Shown here: one piece after another, positions 25,197 through 32,555 of the stretch
Numbering within the stretch: position 1 is the first letter of the stretch
Layout: each line of letters opens with the position of its first letter
From: JBFXJF01 sp050175155
GTDB taxonomy: Bacteria > Bacillota > Bacilli > Tepidibacillales > Tepidibacillaceae
Reading direction: 5' to 3'
NCBI GenBank assembly: GCA_050175155.1
Contig: JBFXJF010000001.1
Location: forward strand, 62,001 to 126,000
DNA length: 64,000 nucleotides
Program-made: the position numbers and the translations under genes
The notes under the pieces: model-generated
Seen by the model: the letters and a program-made list of their open reading frames with translations, nothing else
Database searches by the model: none
What the model was told of the DNA's origin: nothing

Positions 25197-26588
25197 ATGG
25201 TAGAAGGACAGGTACACACTTATACTTATAAGGATAAAAAAATAGTCTTGGATGTAAATAGTAATTCTTTATTTACTGTGGATGATCTTGCAGAGGATAT
25301 AATTAGAAGGTATCCTTCTAATAAATTGGCAGAAATCGTTGAGGAATTGAGTGGTAAATATGGCGAAAGTAGGGTCATAGAAGCATATCAAGAAGTAAAT
25401 AATTTGCACAATGAAGGGATTTTGTATTCAAAAGGAGTTCTTCCTAATGATACTTATAACCCTGAAGAGTTTGAAATTAAATCTATGTGTTTACACGTTT
25501 CTCATGACTGTAATCTGCGTTGCAAATATTGTTTTGCAGGTACTGGTCCTTATGGACAAGAAAGAACTACAATGACTTTTGAAACAGGTAAAAGAGCAAT
25601 TGATTTTTTGGTTAATCAAGCTAAGAACACCTCATATTTGGAGGTAGATTTTTTTGGTGGCGAACCATTAATGAATTTTTCGGTAGTTAAAGAAATAGTA
25701 ATGTATTCTAGAAAGTTGGAGAAAACGACAGGTAAAAATTTTGATTTTTCTCTTACAACAAATGGTGTTAATTTAGATGAAGAGGTAGAGGATTTTATTA
25801 ATAAGGAAAATATTAACCTTATTTTGAGTATAGACGGTCGTCCGGAAATTAATAATTATATGCGTCCTATGCCAGACGGGTCTGGCTCATATGAGACGAT
25901 AGTAAACAATTATAAGCGGATAAATACCGATAGAACTGGAAAGTCAGATAATCGTTACGGTAGGGGCACATATACATATTACCGAGGAACGTTTACTAGT
26001 AGAAATCTAGATTTTTTTAATGATGTATTATATCTTTCGGATCTAGGATTTAAACGTATTTCAGTTGAACCAGTAATTCTTCCGCCTAATCGAAAATATG
26101 CAATTAAATATGATGATTTGCCTGTGATATTCAATAGTTATGATGAGTTGACTGAAAAATATTTGGAGCGTAAAGGTACTGATAAAGAATTTCACTTTCA
26201 TCATTTTGAAGTTGATTTAGAAGAGGGTCCATGCTTTGCAAAAAGAATAACTGGGTGTGGAGCTGGTTATCATTATATAGCTGTAACTCCTGAAGGGGAT
26301 ATTTATCCTTGTCACCAGTTTGTTGGGAAAAAAGAGACGATAATTGGTAATTTAGACGAAGGATTTACTAACAAAAAATTGATGAATACTTTTAGGGATA
26401 CAAATATATACAATAAGCCTGCGTGTAAAAGTTGTTGGGTTAGACATCTTTGCGGTGGTGGTTGTCATGTTAACGCTTATGGGTTCAATAATGACCTATC
26501 CAAACCATATGATATAGGTTGTGAAATAACAAAGAAACGTTTTGAGAATGCACTTTATTTAAAAGTTCTAGAGTTAGAAAGTGTATAA
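25197..26588 (+). CDS. scfB: SCIFF radical SAM maturase (thioether synthase)
   Basis: A 463-residue rSAM-SPASM enzyme. The N-terminal region (1-95) is a leader-peptide binding domain of RRE type, with the typical DVNSNSLFTVDDLAEDII. The radical SAM loop is HDCNLRCKYCFAG. The SPASM cysteines include GCGAG, YPCHQFVG and CKSCWVRHLCGGGCHVNAYG. This is the enzyme that forms Cys-Thr thioethers in SCIFF (CteB-type, from memory). It is normally directly beside its precursor gene; here two genes intervene. Confidence 0.95.
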   Translation: MVEGQVHTYTYKDKKIVLDVNSNSLFTVDDLAEDIIRRYPSNKLAEIVEELSGKYGESRVIEAYQEVNNLHNEGILYSKGVLPNDTYNPEEFEIKSMCLHVSHDCNLRCKYCFAGTGPYGQERTTMTFETGKRAIDFLVNQAKNTSYLEVDFFGGEPLMNFSVVKEIVMYSRKLEKTTGKNFDFSLTTNGVNLDEEVEDFINKENINLILSIDGRPEINNYMRPMPDGSGSYETIVNNYKRINTDRTGKSDNRYGRGTYTYYRGTFTSRNLDFFNDVLYLSDLGFKRISVEPVILPPNRKYAIKYDDLPVIFNSYDELTEKYLERKGTDKEFHFHHFEVDLEEGPCFAKRITGCGAGYHYIAVTPEGDIYPCHQFVGKKETIIGNLDEGFTNKKLMNTFRDTNIYNKPACKSCWVRHLCGGGCHVNAYGFNNDLSKPYDIGCEITKKRFENALYLKVLELESV

Positions 26589-26597
26589 GAAATTTAG

Positions 26598-26629
26598 CTA
26601 TGCTTTTGATTTTGAAAGCATAGTTTTTC
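26598..26629 (+). terminator. Terminator after the SCIFF maturase
   Basis: CTATGCTTT pairs perfectly with AAAGCATAG around an 8-nt loop, followed directly by TTTTTC. Confidence 0.85.
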
Positions 26630-26755
26630 ATTATTTACTTACATAATTAAGTATAAATGAAATTTTTTTACTTGGATATAAATAAAATAAATAGTTTATC
26701 CTAACGTTATAATATGTTTTTAATTTATCAATCCGGAGAGGAAAGGATGAGGACC

Positions 26756-26887
26756 ATGAAAGATTTTTCGTGGAAGTATTTTTGCACTACCGGACAGATT
26801 GACGCATATCTATTATACAAAGATTTTGTTTCGTCTAATAATCAAGAAATTGAGATGGAGGATAACGCTGACTATATTAACGAGTAA
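26756..26887 (+). CDS. yqzL: YqzL family small protein
   Basis: A 43-residue protein, MKDFSWKYFCTTGQIDAYLLYKD followed by an acidic tail. The (M)xDFxWKxFxxTGxIDxYLLxKE pattern is the YqzL family, which in Bacillus lies next to recO, as here. An in-frame ATG nine bases upstream (26747) is also possible; the Shine-Dalgarno GGAGAGGAAAGG could serve either. The function is unknown. Confidence 0.85.
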   Translation: MKDFSWKYFCTTGQIDAYLLYKDFVSSNNQEIEMEDNADYINE

Positions 26888-26937
26888 ATACATCTGGTAT
26901 TATAAGTTATAATGAGATAAGTACTGGAGTGTATTTA

Positions 26938-27693
26938 ATGTTAATAAAAACAGAGGGAATTGTTATTAAAGCTATGGATTATGATGAGGGAAGTAAAATA
27001 ATTACTTTATTAACAAAAGATAAAGGTAAAGTCTCTATTGTTGCGAAGGGTGCAAAAAAAACAAAAAGTAGATTAAATGCTTCAACTCAAGTGTTTTGTT
27101 ATGGTGAGTACATATATTATCTGGGAAACCAATCTACAATGGGTACGTTAAATCAAGCAGATATTTTACTGAATTTTGTGGATATATACCATGATATAAG
27201 CAAAACATCTTATTCTGCATATCTTATCGAATTAGTTGATAAATTAACTGATCAAAACGATCCTAATCAATATTTATTTGAACAGTTATTATTAAGTCTT
27301 ATAAATATTAATGCTGGTAAAGACGATGAAATAATAACCAGGATTTTTGAGATGAAATTATTTCAAATTTTTGGATATAGGCCACATTTACAATCTTGTG
27401 CTATCTGCAAAAAAGAAGATGATCTAGTTGCCTTTAGCGTTTCCAACGGTGGTCTAATCTGTAATAATCATAAAAGTATTAATCCTGTTATCTTACTTGA
27501 ACCTAATACTATAAAATTACTTAGATTATTTGAGAAAATGGATATAAAAAATTTAGGTACTATTAGTGTAGGCCACTCTACTAAAACTCAATTAAAACTT
27601 GTTGCGGAAGCCTTTTATGATGAATATATAGGGATACCGTTAAAATCAAGGAATTTTTTAGATCAATTAATAAGATTCGAAAAAAATAATTAG
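26938..27693 (+). CDS. recO: DNA repair protein RecO
   Basis: A 251-residue RecO. ATG 26938 gives the usual start MLIKTEGIVIKAMDYDEGSKI; the GTG at 26929 overlaps the GGAG Shine-Dalgarno. An N-terminal OB fold is followed by the helical domain and a zinc-finger-like CAICKKEDDLVAF...CNNH. RecO loads RecA on SSB-coated DNA in the RecFOR pathway. The order era-(SCIFF locus)-yqzL-recO-glyQ matches B. subtilis apart from the SCIFF insertion. Confidence 0.92.
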   Translation: MLIKTEGIVIKAMDYDEGSKIITLLTKDKGKVSIVAKGAKKTKSRLNASTQVFCYGEYIYYLGNQSTMGTLNQADILLNFVDIYHDISKTSYSAYLIELVDKLTDQNDPNQYLFEQLLLSLININAGKDDEIITRIFEMKLFQIFGYRPHLQSCAICKKEDDLVAFSVSNGGLICNNHKSINPVILLEPNTIKLLRLFEKMDIKNLGTISVGHSTKTQLKLVAEAFYDEYIGIPLKSRNFLDQLIRFEKNN

Positions 27694-27735
27694 TAACCTT
27701 AACAACTATTGCAAATCGTATTCTGTTTTGATATA

Positions 27736-27765
27736 TTTCAAATAGATAAAAATTAATGTTATGAT
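27736..27765 (+). promoter_or_regulatory. Candidate promoter of the glyQS leader
   Basis: TTTCAA at 27736-27741 and TATGAT at 27760-27765 are separated by 18 bp, directly upstream of the T-box leader. Confidence 0.5.
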
Positions 27766-27770
27766 AGAGA

Positions 27771-27960
27771 AAATTACTAGGAATTCATTATTAAGCGATT
27801 TGGGAAAAGTGAAAGCCCGATTAATGAACTAGTGAATGGAGCTCTTGAACTATTAATAAAAAAGAGGACTAGTAGTATTATTAGTCAATTAGGGTGGAAC
27901 CGCGGGAACTTTCTCGTCCCTATACATTTATTTAGTGTATAGGAGATTGGAAGGTTTTTT
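27771..27960 (+). promoter_or_regulatory. T-box riboswitch upstream of glyQS
   Basis: The invariant T-box sequence AGGGTGGAACCGCGGG at 27891-27906 lies about 100 bases before glyQ. It is followed by a terminator arm pair CCTATACA/TGTATAGG and a TTTTTT run ending at 27960. Upstream, TTCATTA/TAATGAA closes a stem I-like hairpin, and GAATGGAGCT contains a possible GGA glycine specifier, though I cannot fix the specifier by eye. The leader is short (about 190 nt), as glyQS T-boxes often are. Uncharged tRNA-Gly stabilises the antiterminator. Confidence 0.92.
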
Positions 27961-28002
27961 AATTTAAAAATTTTTTATAAATATTACGGAGGTGCCTTAT
28001 TT

Positions 28003-28887
28003 ATGAATTTACAAGAGATGATTTTAACCTTACAAAACTTCTGGGCAAAGCAAAATTGTATTATTGCTCATCCTTATGATGTGGAAAAAGGTGCTGGTAC
28101 AATGAATCCAATGACCTTTTTAAGGGCAATTGGACCAGAACCTTGGAGAGTAGCATACGTTGAACCATCAAGAAGACCTGCGGATGGGAGATATGGAGAG
28201 AATCCAAACCGACTATATCAACATCATCAGTTTCAGGTAATAATTAAACCCTCACCAGATAATATTCAAGATATCTACTTGGAAAGTTTAAAACAACTAG
28301 GTATTAATCCATTAGATCACGACATTCGGTTCGTGGAGGATAATTGGGAAAATCCAACCTTTGGTGCGTGGGGCCTGGGTTGGGAAGTATGGTTAGACGG
28401 AATGGAAATAACTCAATTTACATATTTTCAACAAGTTGGAGGTTTGGACTGCAGCCCCATATCTGTTGAGTTAACTTACGGGATAGAAAGATTGGCATCA
28501 TATATTCAAAACAAGGATAGTGTTTTTGACTTAGAATGGGTTGAAGGATTTACTTATCATGATATTTTTCATCAACAAGAATTCGAGCATTCAAAATATA
28601 CTTTTGAGATATCTGATAGTAAAATGCTGTTTACATTATTTAATACTTATGAGAATGAAGCTAATCAAATAATGAAAGAAAACTTGGTTTACCCTGCTTA
28701 CGACTATATTTTAAAATGCTCTCATACTTTTAATCTTCTTGATGCAAGGGGTGCAATAAGTGTAACTGAGAGGGCAGGATATATTACAAGAGTTAGAAAC
28801 ATGGCAAAACAATGTGCGAAAATCTATTATCAAGAACGGGAAAAACTTGGTTTCCCAATGTTAAAGGATAAGGAGGCAAATCAGTGA
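28003..28887 (+). CDS. glyQ: Glycyl-tRNA synthetase alpha subunit
   Basis: A 294-residue class II synthetase subunit of the bacterial tetrameric GlyRS. Characteristic are LQNFWAKQNCIIAHPYDVEKGAGTMNP-type N-terminal sequence, EPSRRPADGRYGENPNR (motif 2 region) and LTYGIERLASYIQ (motif 3). It carries the adenylation site. It overlaps glyS by four bases and is controlled by the T-box upstream. Confidence 0.97.
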   Translation: MNLQEMILTLQNFWAKQNCIIAHPYDVEKGAGTMNPMTFLRAIGPEPWRVAYVEPSRRPADGRYGENPNRLYQHHQFQVIIKPSPDNIQDIYLESLKQLGINPLDHDIRFVEDNWENPTFGAWGLGWEVWLDGMEITQFTYFQQVGGLDCSPISVELTYGIERLASYIQNKDSVFDLEWVEGFTYHDIFHQQEFEHSKYTFEISDSKMLFTLFNTYENEANQIMKENLVYPAYDYILKCSHTFNLLDARGAISVTERAGYITRVRNMAKQCAKIYYQEREKLGFPMLKDKEANQ

Positions 28888-30953
28888 ATAGAGACTTATT
28901 ATTAGAAATAGGGTTAGAAGAAATGCCAGCAAGATTTATTTTGGATGCATCTTTACAACTTACAAATAAACTAGAAACGTGGTTAAAAGCTTCTGGCATT
29001 TTTTATGATATAGTTAATACTTACTCAACGCCAAGAAGATTAACAGTAATTATTAAAAATGTTGCAGAAAAGCAAGAAGATAGAACAGAAGAAGTAAAAG
29101 GTCCATCCTTAAAGGCAGCAAAAGATAATAATGGTCAATGGACTAAAGCAGCACATGGATTTGCAAAAGGTCAGGGAATTGATATTGATGAAATCTACAT
29201 TAAAGAGATTAAGGATATTGATTATATCTTTGCAAGTATAGAGTACATTGGACAAGAGGTAGAACAACTGTTACCAGCTACTTTAACAGAAATTATTCAA
29301 TCAATGACTTTCCCGAAAAATATGCGTTGGGGTAACTATGATTTAAAATTTATTCGGCCGATAAGGTGGCTCGTTACATTGTTCGGCGATAAAATAATAC
29401 CAATAGAAATAAATGGCATTAAATCAAGTAATACAACTTATGGACATCGTTTCCTAGGGCAAGGGATTACTATAACATCGATAAATCAATATAATTCTCT
29501 ATTAGCTGAACAATACGTTATTATCGACCCAGAAGAGAGAAAAAAAATGATTTTGACACAGATATCTAACTTAGAAAAAGAAACTGGTTGGAAAGTGCCT
29601 ATAGATGAGGAATTGCTTAAAGAGGTAGTAAACCTTGTTGAATACCCAACAATTCTTATGGGTAGTTTTAAAGAGGAATTTTTGCAAATACCAAAAGAGG
29701 TTTTAACTACTACAATGAGAGAGCATCAGAGATATTTTTCTGTAGAAGATAATAATCAGAACCTGCTTCCGTATTTTATTACCTTTCGAAACGGAGATAG
29801 TCGATCACTTGATATCGTTAGAAAAGGTAATGAAAAAGTAATAACTGCACGTTTATCAGACGCAAGATTTTTTTATTTAGAAGATCAAAAGGTGGAAATA
29901 AGCGATTGTCTATCTAAATTGGAAAATATAGTTTTCCAAGAAGATTTAGGGTCAATCGGAGATAAAACAAGGCGATTAATAGGAATATCTGAGAAGATAG
30001 CCAATCTTCTTAATCTAGACAAAATAGCAACTACTGAAATTCTTAGAACAGCAGAAATATGTAAATTTGATTTAGTAACCAACATGGTTTATGAATTTCC
30101 TGAATTACAAGGATTTATGGGAGAAAAATATTCAATAATTCATGGGGAAAGTAAGATTGTATCAAAGGGAATTTATGAACATTATCTTCCTCGTTTCTCA
30201 GGTGACAAGTTACCGGAAACCTTAGCAGGTCAAATAGTAAGTATTGCAGATAAATTAGATAATATAGTAGGTTCATTTTCTATTGGGAAAATCCCTACAG
30301 GGTCACAAGATCCATTAGGTTTGAGAAGGCAGGCAGCCGGAATAATTAGGATTATCTTAGAAAAGATAGATAAGTTTAATTTAAGGCAATTATTTGATAT
30401 TGTATTAGAGGTTTACGAACAGAAGAGTTTATTAAATAATGACAGGGATGAGCTTCTCTCAGAACTATATGACTTTTTCATCTTACGGGAGCAAAATCTA
30501 TTACAAGATTTGGAAATACGCTACGATGTTATTGATGCTGTTTTGGCAGTAGAAAAAGCTGACGTAAAATTGATAGTTGAGAAATCACAAGTATTATCAG
30601 ATGAATTAGTGAATCTTGAATTTAAAGAGGTCGTTGATTCCTTTACACGTGTAATAAATATCTCATCAAAAACAAATAGAACAGAGACTAATCCTGATAG
30701 ATATGAAGAACCAGAGGAGATGAAATTATATCAAAATTTTGTTGAAATAAAGCAAAATATTGAAAATATCGAAGATTCAAGGCTTATATTGCATGAATTA
30801 AAAAAATTAAAAGAGCCGATTGATGATTATTTTAATAAGGTTATGGTAATGACGGAGAACGATGATTTACGACAACAACGGTTAGGACTTCTGTTATCAA
30901 TATCTAGATGTATCCAGCAGTATGCCGATTTTAATAAGTTGGTATTTTCCTAA
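28884..30953 (+). CDS. glyS: Glycyl-tRNA synthetase beta subunit
   Basis: A 689-residue beta subunit, start GTG in the overlap with glyQ. It begins LLLEIGLEEMPARFI, contains TFPKNMRWG and MREHQRYFSVED, and has the HD-like central region around YSIIHGESKIV with GDKLPET and QDPLGLRRQAAGIIRI. The C-terminal anticodon-binding domain is present. It supplies tRNA recognition to GlyQ. Length is normal. Confidence 0.97.
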   Translation: MNRDLLLEIGLEEMPARFILDASLQLTNKLETWLKASGIFYDIVNTYSTPRRLTVIIKNVAEKQEDRTEEVKGPSLKAAKDNNGQWTKAAHGFAKGQGIDIDEIYIKEIKDIDYIFASIEYIGQEVEQLLPATLTEIIQSMTFPKNMRWGNYDLKFIRPIRWLVTLFGDKIIPIEINGIKSSNTTYGHRFLGQGITITSINQYNSLLAEQYVIIDPEERKKMILTQISNLEKETGWKVPIDEELLKEVVNLVEYPTILMGSFKEEFLQIPKEVLTTTMREHQRYFSVEDNNQNLLPYFITFRNGDSRSLDIVRKGNEKVITARLSDARFFYLEDQKVEISDCLSKLENIVFQEDLGSIGDKTRRLIGISEKIANLLNLDKIATTEILRTAEICKFDLVTNMVYEFPELQGFMGEKYSIIHGESKIVSKGIYEHYLPRFSGDKLPETLAGQIVSIADKLDNIVGSFSIGKIPTGSQDPLGLRRQAAGIIRIILEKIDKFNLRQLFDIVLEVYEQKSLLNNDRDELLSELYDFFILREQNLLQDLEIRYDVIDAVLAVEKADVKLIVEKSQVLSDELVNLEFKEVVDSFTRVINISSKTNRTETNPDRYEEPEEMKLYQNFVEIKQNIENIEDSRLILHELKKLKEPIDDYFNKVMVMTENDDLRQQRLGLLLSISRCIQQYADFNKLVFS

Positions 30954-30994
30954 AAATTACTATCATACCTAACTGGATTTTTAATAAATATATA

Positions 30995-31023
30995 TTGCAA
31001 TGGTTAAATATAAAATATAGTAT
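30995..31023 (+). promoter_or_regulatory. Candidate promoter of ccpN-ppsR-ppdK
   Basis: TTGCAA at 30995-31000 and TAGTAT at 31018-31023 with a 17-bp spacer lie in the 130-bp gap after glyS. Confidence 0.4.
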
Positions 31024-31086
31024 ATACTTTATAAGATATTTTTCTGGATTAGTATAACACATTGTCTTAGAGGGTGGTGAAAAGTC

Positions 31087-31716
31087 ATAGAACTTACTAA
31101 AAGACAAGAACATATAATAGAAATCGTAAAAGAAGAAGGGCCAATTACTGGTGAAAAAATTGCCGATAAACTTAATTTAACTAGATCTACTCTAAGACCT
31201 GATTTAGCAATCCTAACAATGTCCGGTTTTTTAGAAGCTAGACCAAAAGTAGGATATTTTCATTCGGGGAAAAAAGGTAGTCAGTTAATAAGTGAAGCCC
31301 TAAGAAAAATGCTTGTGAAAGAATTTAAAGCAATACCTGTTGTAATTAAAGAAGATTCTTCTGTTTATGATGCAATTGTTACAATGTTTTTTGAAGATGT
31401 AGGTACTTTGGCTGTTGTTAAAAATAAGAGTGTTTTAGTAGGTGTAGTTTCTCGTAAAGACTTATTAAAGGTTGCTATCGGTAATCAAGATCTTCATGAA
31501 ATTCCTGTATCAATAATAATGACAAGAATGCCTAACATAATTACTTGTAGGCAAGAAGATACTCTGTTAGAGGTTGCAAATAAATTAATTCATAATCAGA
31601 TCGATTCATTGCCAGTAGTCAATTTGGTGGACGAAGATTATGAAGTAATAGGGCGAATTACTAAAACAACAATAACAAGGGCTTATGTTGAATTAGGCAA
31701 TGACAATGATTTTTAG
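31087..31716 (+). CDS. ccpN: CcpN-type transcriptional repressor (apparent ATA start)
   Basis: The frame encodes a complete CcpN: a helix-turn-helix at residues 1-55 (ELTKRQEHIIEIVKEEGPIT, KLNLTRSTLRPDLAILTMSG) followed by two CBS domains. No ATG, GTG or TTG occurs between the in-frame stop at 31078 and ATG 31219, and starting at 31219 would delete the helix-turn-helix. AGGGTGGTGA ends at 31080, six bases before ATA 31087, which is therefore read as the start (209 residues). CcpN represses gluconeogenic genes in Bacillus. Synteny with glyS and ppsR is conserved. Confidence 0.9.
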   Translation: MELTKRQEHIIEIVKEEGPITGEKIADKLNLTRSTLRPDLAILTMSGFLEARPKVGYFHSGKKGSQLISEALRKMLVKEFKAIPVVIKEDSSVYDAIVTMFFEDVGTLAVVKNKSVLVGVVSRKDLLKVAIGNQDLHEIPVSIIMTRMPNIITCRQEDTLLEVANKLIHNQIDSLPVVNLVDEDYEVIGRITKTTITRAYVELGNDNDF

Positions 31717-31730
31717 GGGAGGGAAAAACA

Positions 31731-32555
31731 ATAACTATTAAGTCAGATAAACCAATAATTTATATTGTCTCTGATTCTGTTGGTGATACAGCGGAGTTTG
31801 TTGTTAAAGCAGCGGCAAGCCAATTTAATGGTGGGTATGCTGAAATACGAAGGATATCTTACGTTGATGATATACAGACAATTGATGAAACTATCCAATT
31901 AGCAAAAGAAGTTAATGGATTAATAGTATTAACAATAGTTATTGAGGATTTAAAAAACTACTTATTAGAGAAGGCGTTGGCGGAAGGAATAAGAACCGTT
32001 GATATTATGGGACCTATGATGGAAGCGTTTGGTCATATGTATAATGCCAAACCAAGAATGGAACCAGGCCTTGTTCGGAAATTAGATGAAGAATACTTTA
32101 GAAAAATAGAGGCTATTGAATTCGCTGTAAAATATGACGATGGAAAGGATCCTCGTGGAATTTTGAAAGCTGATGTTGTATTAATAGGGGTCTCTAGGAC
32201 TTCAAAGACGCCATTATCAATGTATTTAGCTCATCAGCGAATAAAAGCTGCTAACATACCGCTAGTTCCGGAAGTAGAACCTTCTGAGGAATTATTTAAC
32301 ATCTCCAAGAAAAAAATAGTAGGATTAAAAATAAACCCGGAAAAATTATTTGGAATTCGTGAAGAGAGATTGAAATCTTTAGGTCTAGCAACCCATGCGA
32401 ATTATGCCAACTATGAAAGAATATTAGAGGAGTTAGATTATTCAGAAAAGATAATCAAAAAAATAGGGTGTCCTGTAATAGATGTTTCAAGTAAAGCTAT
32501 TGAGGAAACAGCTAACATTATTATAGATATGATAAAGAAAAGGGGAGGAAAATAA
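31731..32555 (+). CDS. ppsR: PPDK regulatory kinase/phosphorylase PpsR (apparent ATA start)
   Basis: This DUF299 protein has IIYIVSDSVGDTAEFVVKAA at its N-terminus, the P-loop-like GVSRTSKTPLSMYLA and NYANYERILEEL. The first standard start in frame is TTG 31977, which would lose 82 conserved residues. The Shine-Dalgarno AGGGGAGGG ends seven bases before ATA 31731 (an ATT follows at 31737), so translation begins at a non-standard codon. The protein (274 residues) switches pyruvate phosphate dikinase on and off by phosphorylating the Thr beside its catalytic His. Its target, ppdK, follows with a TAATG overlap. Confidence 0.92.
   Translation: MTIKSDKPIIYIVSDSVGDTAEFVVKAAASQFNGGYAEIRRISYVDDIQTIDETIQLAKEVNGLIVLTIVIEDLKNYLLEKALAEGIRTVDIMGPMMEAFGHMYNAKPRMEPGLVRKLDEEYFRKIEAIEFAVKYDDGKDPRGILKADVVLIGVSRTSKTPLSMYLAHQRIKAANIPLVPEVEPSEELFNISKKKIVGLKINPEKLFGIREERLKSLGLATHANYANYERILEELDYSEKIIKKIGCPVIDVSSKAIEETANIIIDMIKKRGGK

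Noticed and set aside
31219..31716. A shorter CcpN starting at ATG 31219
   Set aside because: This would remove the conserved helix-turn-helix and leave only CBS domains; there is no Shine-Dalgarno at the ATG, and the upstream frame is clearly coding.
31977..32555. A truncated PpsR starting at TTG 31977
   Set aside because: The 82 codons upstream are open and encode the conserved IIYIVSDSVGDTAE region, so this is a full gene with a non-standard start, not a truncated gene.
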